Positions 12,555 through 26,056 of a stretch of 64,000 nucleotides of DNA are shown piece by piece. Every line of letters starts with the position of its first letter. The first letter of the stretch is position 1. Below the pieces are notes generated by a model. That model was not told the origin of the DNA, searched no databases, and saw only the letters and a program-made list of their open reading frames with translations. The position numbers and the translations under genes are program-made. The stretch is from Zerene cesonia (lineage: Eukaryota > Arthropoda > Insecta > Lepidoptera > Pieridae): the NCBI RefSeq assembly GCF_012273895.1, contig NC_052111.1, positions 9,496,759-9,560,758 of the forward strand, given 5' to 3'.

Positions 12555-15500
12555 TGCCGTCAGCGCGGATCCTGGGCGGGCCGGACCTGCACGTGGACAT
12601 GGGCTCCACCATAAACCTCACCTGCCTCATCCAGTTCAGCCCGGAGCCGCCCGCCTACATATTCTGGTACCACGAGGACGAGGTGAGCGGACGAAAAGTA
12701 ATTATTCACTTCTATTATTTTATTTCTAGATTAGTTTTATGTAGTTCATACTGAGGCTCTTTTGATGTAGGTGGAAAATAGGTACCGTTATAAGCCGTTA
12801 TAAGCATATATTGTTTGAAGTCAATTAAATATTACCTCCATTTTATTTTATCAAAATAACGATTGACATAACGATGTTAGGATTTATATCGAAACACTTT
12901 GATAAGATACGATATAAAACGAAATAATTTTTGTTAATACTCACAAATATATAAACAAAAACTATGCGCAGTTACAGATTAAGCTTAGAGCCATAACCAA
13001 TCAACCTTTAGCAATTAAATACAAAATTTTGAAACGAACAATGTTTACCCCACAATTTTAATAATATTCTCAATGCTTCAAACGGCTTAATTTACTAACA
13101 ATCAATATGAATTACGAGTTAATGCTCCATGTATGGAGATTAAACCTCCGCTGTTCCAATTTATATCAAGATACTTGATAGGTAATAATTCCACAATTAC
13201 AGAAGCGGGCAGCGTTAAGCTGCAACACTATGATCACAATAATATAATATGAACAAAAAGATACTTCCTACAATGAAAAATTGAAAATAATTCCACGATT
13301 AGCCAAATCATATGACAAAAGACTATTGTTGTATAATTTTTAATTAACTACAGGTTTGGTGCAGTCTTCCACACACAAAAATGATGTAGTAATTTAGCAT
13401 ATTATAATGTACCATTTATTTTTTCATTAGCTTTTTGTGTTCTCATTTTTCTCCTATTTAACATGTACGTTATGCAAATAAATCTCAAAAAAGAAACTTT
13501 CTCAATACAATAATGTACAATCATCTCGATAAAACATCGTAAATAAATCAGAACTGCGCTGAAAGCAGTCAAAACAGCATTACAAATGATGAGTAACTAG
13601 TACTAATAGAACATAGTAACATTGACTATAAAGCGATATGCAAGTGGATCCTAAACACAGTGCGGTTAATCTGATGACTAAATCTCAGTGCATATTCATA
13701 TAGCGATAGGCAGCTGTCGGTTAGTTTAATCAAATTATACTAAGCGATTGCTGTGTGATAGAATGCGTGGATATAATGCTAGATCAAATCTGTTAACCTC
13801 GTTACTTTACTTTCATATTAATCTAATAAATGAGTGGGTTAGTAGCAGCTTATCCAACAAAGACGTAAGAATTAATAATAAAAAAAAATAATGATGGATT
13901 CGAATACATATATGGATCTATATAACATAAAATAAAATCGTGTTAGTAACAACATGCATCACACAAGGGTGGCAGTCACTTTTTAAATGATTTTAAGTTT
14001 TATGGCTTCGATTAGAATAAAACACTTTTTTTTTCAAATGTTGAAAAAATACCCAGACGGAGCCAGGCGAGCAGAATACTTGACAGAAATATAAAATCAA
14101 ATTCTGTTTCAATTCAAATAAATTGGAGTTTCTAATAAAACTAACTTGTAAATTTATGAACAAATATAACAAATACTTTAGTATTCGTTAAGATCTTGTA
14201 GAAGGCTTAATGTAGACCTTGAAAGCCCGTTAACTTTCTTTGTTCACATTATTTTAAGAAAATCATTTTAGTAACAAATAAAACTGATTAAAAGTTCAAG
14301 ATAACATCTTAATATTACATACTATGTTCATTAATGAATGATTTCTATGTGGTTCTATGTGGTTGCTCGTATGTCATACAGCTAATGATCTCGACCCGGC
14401 ATCTTTCGACTTTTCGACTGCAACCGCTATTCTGCATGTTTTAACGGTCGCATATAATAAACATAAAATTTTAAATAAAAACAATTTTCTAATATAAAAC
14501 AACAAAAATTTTTAATGTAATAACGCCACCATTCTAAAGATTATTATCATTATTCAATGGAAACATAAACTGTACCTTGTGAAAAATAAAAACGGTAAAT
14601 ACTATGCACAAATAAATTAATCTCATTTCAATTCATTTCATTACAAACTTTTAATTAAAACTTCTTAATTCAAATTAAGCAACGTCTTTACCTTGCCTCA
14701 ATACTTGACCAATTCGCAAGTCTTGCTGGGTATCGATTCGATGGGAGACGCGAAGCTGGAGCTCGAATGCTTAAACTATTGCAATATCCCTCATACACCA
14801 TTACCGGCATCCGTTTCTGACTTGCTTGTCTGTTCGATAGAATTTAGCAACTCGTTATACCCACCGGTCGCACTAGCCCTGGGGAAATTACTCGCTTTGT
14901 AATTAAAATCGTGTCCGCGATGTTTACAACCCTAATTAGAATTAGAATTAATCTCGCTTCGGAGAGTTTTGGAAGCGCGTACAAGTTTCCCTATATTAAA
15001 CTAGTTTTAGCACGCGTTTGACTTTCGGTCCTCGATATTATCACTTAACTTGTTACAAACTTTTTACTATGAGAAGAGAAATGGCGACATAAGCAACAAA
15101 ATGTAATACTGAAATAAAATAAAAATAAAATATCTCAAAGATAAACAAGAAAATAATATAAGACCAGACTATACTAAGAACAAAATAAACATGCGGAAGT
15201 ATCACTTCACAATAAAAAATGTCGACTCTCTTCTTGTCATTTTTATTGAGTGTCTCGTGGTTACTTAAACTTTAAAAGCGTTAGATGTCACAACTCATGG
15301 TTTGTTATGATAATGATAGCTTAATATACGACTTGTGTGTAGTGTACTCGTATGTGGCGAGGTGTATCAATGTGTGCGTGTTGGTGTTGAAGCAGGTGAT
15401 CTCGTACGACTCGTCGCGCGGCGGCGTGTCCGTGGTGACGGAGAAGGGCGCCGCCACCACGTCCTACCTGCTTGTGCAGGACGCCGCGCCCTCCGACTCG

Positions 15501-17731
15501 GGCCGCTACTCCTGCGCCCCGTCCAATGCGGAGCTGGCCTCCGTGCGCGTGCACGTGCTCAACGGTAAGCGGCTATGTATACCACACATTAGTAAGAACA
15601 CTACGACAATCAAGTGCTACAGATACATAGCCATGTTCCGGCTAACAAAACCGAAAAATAGAACAATTATACATTTGTTCACAATGACCCTGAAATCAAC
15701 TGTAATTGTCCTTAAAAGTACGTAGGCTAACGAAATTCCAACTAGGCAGCAGAAGTCGGAACGTTTTGTTAGTATAACCGGTGAATGTATATAATCCCAT
15801 TTAACAAAGCGGCCCGTGGCTTTGTAAGTAAATATTCCATCTAGAATTGATTGTCAATACCCTTTAATATTCCCAGTTCGTCAGTCGACCTTCTGTCGAC
15901 TCGGCGAGATGCGCGGTAAGCACATAAGCCGACGGGCTACAACTTCGCTATCTATTATTTGTGAACATGCTCTAGTTTGGGCCGTAAGATACATAAAGGT
16001 TTGCTAGAATATTGTAGGACCATAAAATATTTGTAACTTCGGTTCAATATTATTCAATCATTTAATCTGAATAATTCAATCACAAATGTCAAGATTATGA
16101 GTAGATATAATATTATGATACTGCAAATAAATATCGTTCCCTGTGCACGAGCCAATAAGCGAGAGATATTATTTATATCAGTGCAAGATTAAAGAAAAAC
16201 AATGTTCAATCAAAAATAGGTGACAAAAAAGATGGGAATACAACCTTGTTAAAAAATAATACTGTTTCATGTGACACTATAACAGCGGGTATTAAAATAA
16301 TTACAATCCGAATTATTTCTGTTTTTATGACGATACATTAAAACTCATTTACATGAAACTTTTTATTGACAATGTAATGATGATATACCTAGATAAAGTG
16401 ACATTTCTCTTCTCTTGACTCTATTCGGAATGCATCGAACACTATTTCACAAGCTTGTCCAATATTTCTCCACGGTGCCATACATTCCCAACTGCAACGA
16501 AAAATATTCGATGTTTTGCAACTAAAATGGCCGAATAAAAATTGAGCATCGAAACTTGGAATGGCGTATTGAATTCATTCCGAGTAAAAGTAGAGCAATG
16601 TCCCGCGCCAATAACCTTTTTTCAGCTGAAATATTGTATCGTTTAGTGAAGCACTTGGGAGCCGTAATGGCCGTGTGTTGAGGTCAACCAAGCATACGGG
16701 GCCCGTTTGTTACGTGCGCCGCTGCAGCGCGCCCGGCGCGGCGGCGGCGTGGGGCGTCGGCGGCATGGGGCGCCGGTGGCGGGGGCAAATGCGGGCGGGG
16801 GCGCCAACTAGCTCGGGGTCGCCAAATAGCAAAGTGGCCTGATATTACGACACAGACACAATAACGACAAAATTAACAAATAACGTTTACGTAATATTTT
16901 TCAGATAATGTTATATCGTCCTTAGCATTGTAGCGTAGGCTCCGTCCCCGGTCCCCGCGGCCGTGCAATACAATACACCCCCGCGCCCCGCTCCCCGCTC
17001 CCCGCCGAACGCCGCTTCAATTTCAATCGCTTCGCAGGAAAGCAACAGTGTTCTAATTACCCTATAATATCCTTGATGAAATTCGGTAGCTCTTTCTGCT
17101 ATCATTTATATAATTTTTAAGAATATATAAAATGATAGGCTCAACATAGATTCCCGATCAAATAATTCTACAAGAAGTTTTGCGTTGACAGCCACCAAGT
17201 TTTCGCGACATTAATTTTCGAAAGCTGTAATATTCTGGATTGATTCCTACGTAATTTACATGACGTAAGCCCTTATGTAACTGTTTTTAATAATATCAGC
17301 AAAAACAAATTCTAATTACTTTTGAAAATACCTACTACCATTAGAACACAATGTATTACATAATGGAATGTCTAATCAATTATGATTGTCATAATATAAT
17401 AATTATATATAACAATTATTTATTACCAGCATAAGGATAAGAGCCAGTAATGTCCGGATTATAAAAGTCTTTATTCAGATATAAGTATTCCTAATCATAA
17501 ATAACAACAACGTCTATAGTGATCGTGATTTCAATATGATTTTGGTGTTTGCAAATGGCTCGTCATGCTATGTCACGGTGAGTTGACACGTGCGCGTGTG
17601 TTGCAGGCGAGCGGCCGGCCGCCATGCAGACGGGCTCGGCGGGGCTGTCTGACAGCTCGTGCGCCATCGCGCTGCTGCTGGCCGCCTGCGTGCTGCACGC
17701 GCGGCTGCTGCGCGCGCAGCTCGCCAGCTGA
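12555..17731 (+). CDS. dpr-family immunoglobulin cell-surface protein, C-terminal three exons
   Basis: Exons are 12555-12682, 15396-15564 and 17607-17731 (TGA at 17729-17731). All have AG/GT borders, and phases agree (entry phase 1, then 0, then 1). The first encodes the start of the second Ig domain: VPSARILGGPDL, then INLTC with the first disulfide cysteine and a glycosylation site, then the core tryptophan in IFWYH. The second completes the domain: VISYDSSRGGVSVVTEKG, then DSGRYSC with the second cysteine, then VHVLNG. The last encodes ERPAAMQTGS plus a hydrophobic Ala/Leu/Cys-rich tail, suggesting a GPI signal or membrane anchor. Family knowledge: Dpr proteins are neuronal surface receptors that bind DIP partners during synapse specification. 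The signal peptide and first Ig domain exons are absent here, so they lie upstream of the window or in the gap at 11074. Which dpr paralogue this is cannot be settled. Confidence 0.9.
12683..15395 (+). other. Intron between the two Ig2-coding exons of the dpr gene
   Basis: The intron runs from a gtgagc donor to a gaagcag acceptor. It is AT-rich. I see no nested gene and no recognisable repeat. Confidence 0.8.
15565..17606 (+). other. Last intron of the dpr gene, with two GC-rich islands
   Basis: The intron runs from a gtaagc donor to a gtgttgcag acceptor. Most of it is AT-rich, but 16700-16815 and 16935-17030 are very GC-rich (runs of gcgcc/ggcg and of cccgctccc). They do not read as known protein and no splice-bordered exon was found in them. 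They could be regulatory or CpG-rich DNA. Confidence 0.7.
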
Positions 17732-20360
17732 TCGGACGCGCGCCCGCCTCGCCCGCCTCGCCCGCCTCGCCCCGGCCCGCCCGCCGAATGATCCCCCGCT
17801 GCGAACCCAGCGGCTACGAGAGAAAACCTAGTTTTCCGACTATTAACATATTATTAATATTATATAGATAAATTCTAAGATTTTTACGAGCGAAATGTAC
17901 CGTCGGGTCGACGAGCTCGACGTCACGGACGTTCCCTTCGTCGCCGGACGAGCTAGAGAGCGTGCGTTCTTCCATTGCGCTACGCTCGAGGCAGCCATGC
18001 GTCAGGCGTCTCGTTGCGGCAGAAACAATGATTCAATGGAGCGAAACCGACCCTCGCGCACCGCGACACTCGTGCAGAGTATGTAACTGTTACAATTAAA
18101 TAACGGCGTATATAATTGTGATAATTACTGTCTCAGACGCGCACAGAAGGGAGCGTCTCTGGAATTAGATTTTTGTAAGTTTTCGCTCCAGTTAGGAATT
18201 GTAAATAAAATACTATAAAAACATCGAGATGTAAATGTAGCGACTTAGAGGCCGCGGGTCTCGACGGAAGTGCTGCGAATTGCACGCTTTGCACCTTATA
18301 ACATTTCGGAGCAAAACGTGGCATACCCACTATTCACTATGTTATTATGAGAGGACATAAAGTCGATTGCAGCTGTGACAAAGTGCGCAGGAGGTATGCA
18401 CGGCTCGTTTTCACGTTTTATTCTCTCGAGACTTGTATGAAAGCGCACGTGACTCGAGCTGCAATCTTCCTCCACACAAAATTAAACCGACTCGTAATAC
18501 GTAGTGTCATCCCGGAATCCACGACTTCATATAATGTACTCTATTATTATAAATGTTAAATTGTTTTATCTGTTTAAAGTTTTAAAACCTAAGGTTTTAA
18601 AAAATTGTTGGACGAAGTCAGACGTATTATATCTAGGTGAAGTTATATTAAATGGAACTAATTATTACGGAAGAGAATTCGATTAGAGCTCAAGGTTTAA
18701 TATCTTTTGTCGTTTTAAGCTGGGCTTGTAGTGCGGCTTCAGTGAGGAACAACAAGGCGCGCGGTAGCTCAGTACAAACTCATTGATTACTCCATTCCGA
18801 ATATCCATCGTTGTTGTTTGTGATAAAGATAAATTTATTTATTTATTAAGAGGTTCATAGTAGTTCAATTGTTAGAAAATGTTTTGCAAACAATCGCATA
18901 AAAGTCTACCAACATGTAAGACAGTGAGTTTGCATTTCTGGCCTATCACGATAATTTGTGATAAAATCTAGAAAATCTTCATTGTCATTCTGATGACATA
19001 TATTTGTTTTCTTTACAAATTTAACAGCAACAAGCTAGCAAGTTCTTTATTAAACCCGAATCTTGTATGATGTTTATACATTATTAGTATATTATTTAAT
19101 TTAGCAACAGGGATTTGATGTGATCTAGAAAAATATTATGTAATAAACAACTTCGTAAATTGTCACAAGAGTTCGCTCCAATATCCGCCAGGTGTCGCAC
19201 GAATCGTTTTTAAGTAATTTGTTGTTTAAAAAGAGGATCTCGACAATTTAGTGGCGCGTTTCAAAGAGCTGTCATTATCACTCCCTTACGTTTTGTAAAT
19301 GAATTTCTCATTTCAACCTTTTAAGGGTTCCACAGAACCTTCAGGCGGAGCCTCCACGGGCGGGACCGCTTGTGTTTATTTCAATGAAGGAATACTCGCT
19401 GTTCAAACAGGTTTCGTTAAATATAGAAATTCAGAGTTAATTAATTGTATGCGAAAGTAGAAGACTAATGTAAAAGCGCATTATAATTTAATTTGTAAAT
19501 TATTAATCCATATGCAACTTCTGCCTCCTTCTAGTTAAGCAGGTGGTTGATAATTCAAAACAGATTTTTTGAAACGAATAATAAGAGGCTCCAAAATATC
19601 ATCAATAACAGCGTTAGCACAAAACTTGACAACTATTCAAAGCATATTGTGAATAAGACGATTCTCATTTAAACTGTAAGTACTAAATGGGATGTAAGAT
19701 GATAAATAAACTTAAGTATATACAGTATGTTATTATGTAATTGTGTAAACTCATCTTAATACACACACGAGGATACAGTGAAAAATGTTTACACTGTGCA
19801 CATCTTTTGTAAGGAACAACATCGCAATATTAACGACTTAAACACGAAGATAAGAAACAATTGTATGTTTAAGAATTATTTAGAGAATTGATTTTATATT
19901 TCTATTGTTAAATGCATTGATCGAACTGTTGTTAAAACGCGCCGATGAATAAAACAACTTTTAAATCAACTACATTTTGTTTTATTTGGTTGTATGCTTT
20001 GATAATATTATCATGAGAATTAAATGAGATAAACATTGATAGATTGGTAAATAACGATAAAGTAAACTAAGTGTTTTAACAACAGGTCAAACAATGATTA
20101 GATACGCACGACGAACGTCGGCCGGTTGCGCGCTCTGCGTGCCTACTTTGTAAGTAATCGGCTATATTGTAAATGTTAAAGCGAATTAACATCTTTGTAT
20201 AGAATAACGGTGTAAATATAACTATGATAAGAAAAATTTTACAATAAAATCGATTTAAGTAGAGACACTTTCAGATGTACGATAAGAAGACTATGTAAAC
20301 AAAACTATATGTATACATAAATCGTATAAGTTTGTTTTCAAATAAAATATTTAATATTTA
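17732..20360 (+). other. Probable dpr 3' UTR and downstream flank
   Basis: No coding sequence is recognised. Canonical AATAAA signals occur at 18203-18208 and again near 20340 (ttcaaataaaatatt), so the dpr transcript could end at either. The first 60 bp after the stop are a GC-rich run of cctcgcccg repeats, after which the DNA turns AT-rich. Confidence 0.45.
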
Positions 20361-22899
20361 CTCGATAGTTTTATTTTATCCTCTCAAATACCTGAATTCA
20401 ATAATACATAAGTGTTTCCGTCAAATCGTGACGTCTTAACTATTATTTCAACCATAATTCGCGAGCAAAAAATTAAATGTACTTACAAAAACAATATAAA
20501 ATAGCCCACATAATGTTTTAATTAGGTAAATTAACTTATTGAACATTGTATGAATAATTTCCTACTAACAAACGACAGATAAGTGCATCAGTCTACACAG
20601 GTGCCATTACATATTTGAATTACTAATTAATTTTTGTACTATACTTATAAGCGACATAACAACAGTGTAATAATAAAATAGAGGAAAAAATAAATAATCA
20701 TTAATTCTGCAGTGGTTTCCCTATGGTGAGGTAACCCTCTGGTTCAATAGATAGGGTCACTGCACACAAACATAATCAGGTCATGAGTATTATATGAAGA
20801 ACTGATGCTATGTCATAAATCTTGACACTTTTAGTTTATGTCATCAGCTAGTGAGTCACCAGATAAGCGAGATTCCCATGTTTGCAGAGACGCAAAATCA
20901 TTTGCAGACCTTATAAGTAGGCTACCGACATTAAATGATATGGGGCAAAAAGGAAGGAAGCCAATTTTGGGGGGGATGGGGCAGTGGTCCCCTCCCCAGT
21001 GAGCTGGCTCAATTCATGGCAAAGTTTACGCGACTGTATAAAAAAAAACAATGCCCACTAAATATCAACAAAACTTCAAATTTCCTTCTATTATCATCCT
21101 CAACATGAGTCATCATTAATAAATCGAATCATAAATAATCGTTATCGTATGCTGTTATTGAAAATTATCGTACTTAGTCAAGAATTTAATGGGTAAAATA
21201 ATTTAAATACCTCTGTAATATTACAATATAAATAAAATTACAAGTGTTGCTCTATCACATATGTATAGTACCACAACTGAATTTCCCAAAGAATTATTAT
21301 TATATTGGTTTATTGATTGAGTTGCACTAAATGTGGGATGGCCGATTAAAGCTGATAATGCAGGCGAATCCCCGGCGTGCAGCTAATATTCAGCGAGCTT
21401 ATCAAACAGCACGCTTATTGCCGCTTTTATAAGTCATTAGTAACGAAAGCTCATATTACTATTTGCAGGATCAGTCTCCATCACATTATGGAGATAAAGT
21501 GAAATAAGCATATACAATAATTTATGGTTTTCATGATCACTTGAAGGAATTGTAATAACATTTTGAGCTCTGTTAAATCAAATAAAATCAAATATCTTTA
21601 TTTCACTCATATATAATTTACAGGGTATAACAGTATTATTGAATCAAATATACTGCCATTGGAAATGGCGTGCAAAACTTGTATATTCCGATAATTTGTT
21701 AATTCTGTTATCACACCAAGTGTTTATTGATCGATGATGTTATTACAGATCTATGCTGATGCAATAATTTCTCCATCTTTCTAATATCTACAGCTTATAT
21801 GTCACTCGAGTAGATATATAAGCAAGAACACTGGCAATATCAAAATCTGTTCAAAATTTTTAACGTGGTTGTGTAAACATCCACACTTAAGCCAAAATAT
21901 CCAAACTACTGTACTTTTATTAGTTTACTTAGATACATATGAATTAGCCCGGAATGATATGGGGATAACATATCATCCCAAATCATAGATGCCAGTCCAT
22001 CCAGATCCATCCCAGCTTTTACTGAGGTGAAACCGCGCTAATGTTTTGCTCATATCATTCTTTGGGAAATATACAAAATAAACTAGGCTCTCAAATGAAT
22101 CGCGGGCGACGTAATAGCCTGGTGTAGCCATGTCAGTTCAATGCGACTTTGATTCGGGCATTATAGTTAAGTACTGTCCTGCTTCATGTGGCAAATAGAG
22201 ATTTATCTAACTGTTTATTCCATTCGCTAACATGGGATTCTGAATATAGACAATAGGCTCCTATATATTATATTAAAAAATATACAAAATAATATAAAAA
22301 ATATAGTTGCTTATATTTAGACGGTAGAAGCACTATTCAAATGGACAAATAATTTTTTTATGAACTTTGAACCCAGAATTATACTAAACATAATTTATAC
22401 TTATGCCTTTGTTCTTCTTCAACTATTCTGCACTTTGTAACAATATACATAAATCAAGTTTTGGAACAAATTTCAATTACAAATTTGTAATTTGTAAAAA
22501 TTCATACACCGAACATAACAACCGAGAAACATATGAGAGTGTAGGTAGGCAAGTCGGAATATATGTGCAAAGATTCTGTTGCAATGAATATTTTTCCGGT
22601 TTAAATTTGTAAATCAAAAAATATTAATTATATTTAAATATGAGGTCATAAGCTTATCTTCTTATCGGTCGATTGCGATAAGGAGGCTGCGATAGGAGAG
22701 ACTGTCATAGATGAAGAGGCAACTGGGTCGATTGTTTTGTAAATTATTGTAATTCTGTTAACGCGAACTTTTTCACTTACACAACACATCATGTTTCTGC
22801 AGATATAAAATTCACATTTATTAAAAGCAAAACTGTTGAACCAGCAATGTAATCTTTACTTCAACTATATTTAGTTGGGTAGGAATATGGTCCACGCCT
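20361..22899. other. Intergenic AT-rich stretch
   Basis: No gene is recognised on either strand. The patch at 20700-21010, with a G-run near 20975, is compositionally odd but unassigned. Confidence 0.5.
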
Positions 22900-23110
22900 T
22901 GTACATACTATTTATATTATTTATAAACATCATATAGCAAGAGTGGTATTCCCTGCCGCCGTCTGTCTTCCCAGAGAACTACAAATATGGGTACATTTAA
23001 GAGACGAGTAAATGGGCACCTTCTAGGTAAACGTGACTTACCACCATGGACCGCGTCTCCCTTTTCCATCAGGTGGGACTGCAAACGTTTGCGAATCTCC
23101 AATAAAAAAA
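22900..23110 (+). pseudogene. Relic of the C-terminal end of a non-LTR retrotransposon ORF
   Basis: In one frame the sequence reads like a 'WxSLPxxVFPENY' block. After a frame change it reads MGTFKRRVNGHLLGKR from 22987. A W-N-S-L-P block followed by FK+RV..+L is the usual end of jockey/CR1-type LINE second ORFs. It is short and out of frame, so it is dead. Confidence 0.45.
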
Positions 23111-24330
23111 AAGCCACAATATACCAAGGCACATTATCTACTTTATATTCACGATTACATATCTATATTTATTAAAGTATAATAATATACTTTTAAATAT
23201 ATACCCGTCAATAGGAATATGTGAAGTTTGTTTTATAACGTCTTAAGTATTAATCTTTATTAAACATAGGCTGAGATTAAATTTAGATAAAGAAGAAAAA
23301 TCTATGTTTTACTGTGCCAATAAAATCGTACGAAAATATGGCCTATGTTATTGACCACAATGTATGTTCAAAAACATATAACATTATACGCTACTTTAGC
23401 ATTCCGGCGTCTCTAACCGTTTATCCCTTTCCAAAAATGGCTTATCACGTATAAAGAATTTATCACTTCCAAAATTGTAAATAACAGCCCCAAAAATCTC
23501 CAATCTCCTTGAATCGAATCATAATATTATAGACTTACCCGTACGCGGTGAAAAACAACGCCCCTTCTTTCGATAGCACTGATTTATTGTTCAGGGAAAT
23601 ATGATTTTCCCTAAATATGGTGAAAACGTTATCTCTGCTTAAAAGGAATAATACATTTCTGAGGCACGGATTTGAGGAATATTGTTACATATTATCTACT
23701 TGACATTTGTTAATTAATAGGTATACGCAATGCTTTAGAGAAACATAGTTTTTGTGGATATCTATGCCGTTTTTAAAAAAACTTTGATAAAGTCATTAAG
23801 AACTTACAAGTTACAGTCTACACATAATTTTGCAATTTAATTTTATCGTAAATCTCAGAAATTGCTTTGCATTTTCAATGAATACTTTGTTTAAATTTAT
23901 AATATAAGTAATTGTTATAATAGAGGGCTTTCAGTGCGAAAAACAACGTGTACCTAACATTGTAGGACGCGTCACGGCGTCAGTGTCACGGCGTCACGCG
24001 GCTCACAAAGCCAGCTGAGTGGGTTGTCGTGTCGCGCACGACGGATCACTGCACTTTCCGCATTACACGGGGCCTCACCGGCTCCCCCGATACTTTATCA
24101 TACGAATACAACATTGTGCTCTCAATGAACAATTATTGCAAAGTCTCACAACCCGTGTGATAACTTTACTAAGTTTACAATGAGTGTAAGATTACGATAA
24201 CTTACTATTTGGCCTCCACTCAACCACACACCTGGCAGGTGAAGCTCTGCTCAGTGGTACAGGATGCATTTAGATAAAATTGATAAAACATATATAATTA
24301 TGATAAAATTTATATTGTTACAACTAGCTT
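23111..24330. other. Intergenic stretch
   Basis: No gene or clear repeat is seen. A short GC-richer patch at about 23965-24090 contains a duplicated 'gtcacggcgtca' phrase. Confidence 0.45.
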
Positions 24331-24519
24331 TCACGTTTTGTTTCTTCCAGCACCCCACGCTGCTTCACTTATAACATTTGAGCTGCTATGTGAGCTCCTG
24401 CTTTCTAACTCTTGTCCTGGTAGGTTCTGAAAGGTTCTATCTAGTTCTTTTGCTGCGGTACGCACTTTAAACTGCTTGCAGACATTGACAAATCCTTCCG
24501 TATTTCTGGATATAGGCAT
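24331..24519 (-). CDS. Unassigned 62-codon ORF, possible small protein or exon
   Basis: The frame runs from an ATG in a favourable context (aaaATG) at 24519 to a TGA at 24331. It begins MPISRNTEGFVNVCKQFKV and is hydrophilic throughout, with a serine-rich second half (SRSSHSSSN). No signal peptide or membrane segment is visible. A 'ttcttag' acceptor-like site lies 13 bp before the ATG, so it might also be a 3' exon. Codon and residue composition looks more protein-like than the surrounding chance frames, but I recognise no family. No AATAAA is seen just downstream. It could be a chance ORF. Confidence 0.25.
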   Translation of the reverse strand: MPISRNTEGFVNVCKQFKVRTAAKELDRTFQNLPGQELESRSSHSSSNVISEAAWGAGRNKT

Positions 24520-25600
24520 TTTACGATAATGTCTAAGAAAGCACGATTACCGATTTACTGATTCTCTTGGAAACTTACGATACTTCCAATATGAAATGTT
24601 AACATGAATTTTGAACAGTTTCTTTGTACAGTTGGCGACGAATTAGAAAAGACGAACAATACTGAAATATTCCAAGTTTCTGCCAATACTTGCGTCGCAC
24701 CCGGCCCGCGGGCGGACACGAAGCTACACTTACGTTCAAGTAATTATTTATTCTCTTTCAACTCGTTTAGTATTTTCATGAAAATATTTAATTATTTATA
24801 TCATACAGGTGCATTTTGTAATGCCACCTGAAGAGAAAGCAAAATGCTGTCAGTACTAATAAAATGTTACTCAAAAACAAAACAATCCATAATTTTTTGT
24901 CATAATTTTTAAGAAAGATAACTGCATTGAAAGATTTCCAAGAATTTTTTGTCCATACCCGGCTACCAAACCGACTAAACTCTGTTAAAATTACATCAAG
25001 TACTTTTAACTATTTTTGGGTCAATTATATGCATGCAATCTCAACAAACAACAACAACAACCTTGATAAATCATATGAAAGTAAACTCGTGATGAAAATA
25101 TTTGTATCTATAGTATTATTACATTTCCTACATTTCCTTCCAAAATTCACTCTGTACAATATAATCTCATAAGGCTAATCATGAAATTCGACCTCGCCTC
25201 GAAACTCGCGTCTAACAAGTATTCTTTGTTACTCCCAACACTGCCTCATTTAAGCAACAGTAAGTATAAGTGGCAATACATCTTCAATCAGAAGGTAACA
25301 AGACCCTAATTATTACAGAAGTTACCTTCGCGACACGCTGTTATGATTAATAAGGGCTCGTAATGAAACGGTGTTTCGCTACATTAGAAACTAAGTGAGG
25401 GATCGCCGTGCGTAGGGCTGTCGCTACTTGAAACTTCTCTCAAAGATATCCCTACAACCCTACAAACTCACTCTTTCTGTTTTCACTCGTTGAATCAAGG
25501 AGTCGTGCACGCGTCGGCACGAAGTGGGTGAGCTTGCACCTGGAATGGTATCACATCCCAACAGAAGATCGGTAGGATCGGATGAAATAGTACTCTGTTA
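24520..25600. other. Intergenic stretch
   Basis: No gene is recognised. Short open frames here are AT-rich and lack any family signature. Confidence 0.45.
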
Positions 25601-25664
25601 ATGTTTATACCCTCATAGGAGGCCTGTGTCCCAGCAGTGGGAAGATATATGGGCCGATGATGAA
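25601..25664 (+). repeat. 3' tail of a lepidopteran LINE-type repeat
   Basis: The phrase 'ggaggcctgtgtcccagcag' followed by 'tgggaagatatatgggccga' and a tgatgaatga end matches a very common 3' terminus in moth and butterfly genomes that ends in a short ATG-type repeat. The body of the element is not recognisable upstream. Confidence 0.6.
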
Positions 25665-26003
25665 TGAAATGTTCATAGACGGAGTTGATCGCTTACACAC
25701 TGCACCTGATGGGTGAACCACCAGCTCAGTTGCCCGCTATTACATACCAAAAACAATTTAAAATATGTATATAAACCTTCCTCTTGCAATCACTCTCAAA
25801 TCCGCATCAAAATCGTACGGACCTTTAAATATGTAAGCATAACTAGGGGGGAGAGCCGGCGGGAAGCAATTAGTATTAGAAAACGAAATCTTATAACAAT
25901 ACGAACCACTCCACATTTCTTAATTAATAAACATAAGCATGTGAATCTGTTTAAACCTTTTATATTAAAATAAAATCATTTTGATTATTAAAACATACAA
26001 CTT

Positions 26004-26056
26004 CTTACCTATATATATATATATATATAGGTAAGGTATATATATATATTTATATA
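26004..26056. repeat. TA-repeat palindrome
   Basis: A perfect inverted repeat is formed by cttacc, a TA run and ggtaag (26004-26035), and a second TA run follows directly. It can fold into a hairpin. It is probably a microsatellite with palindromic edges. Confidence 0.8.
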
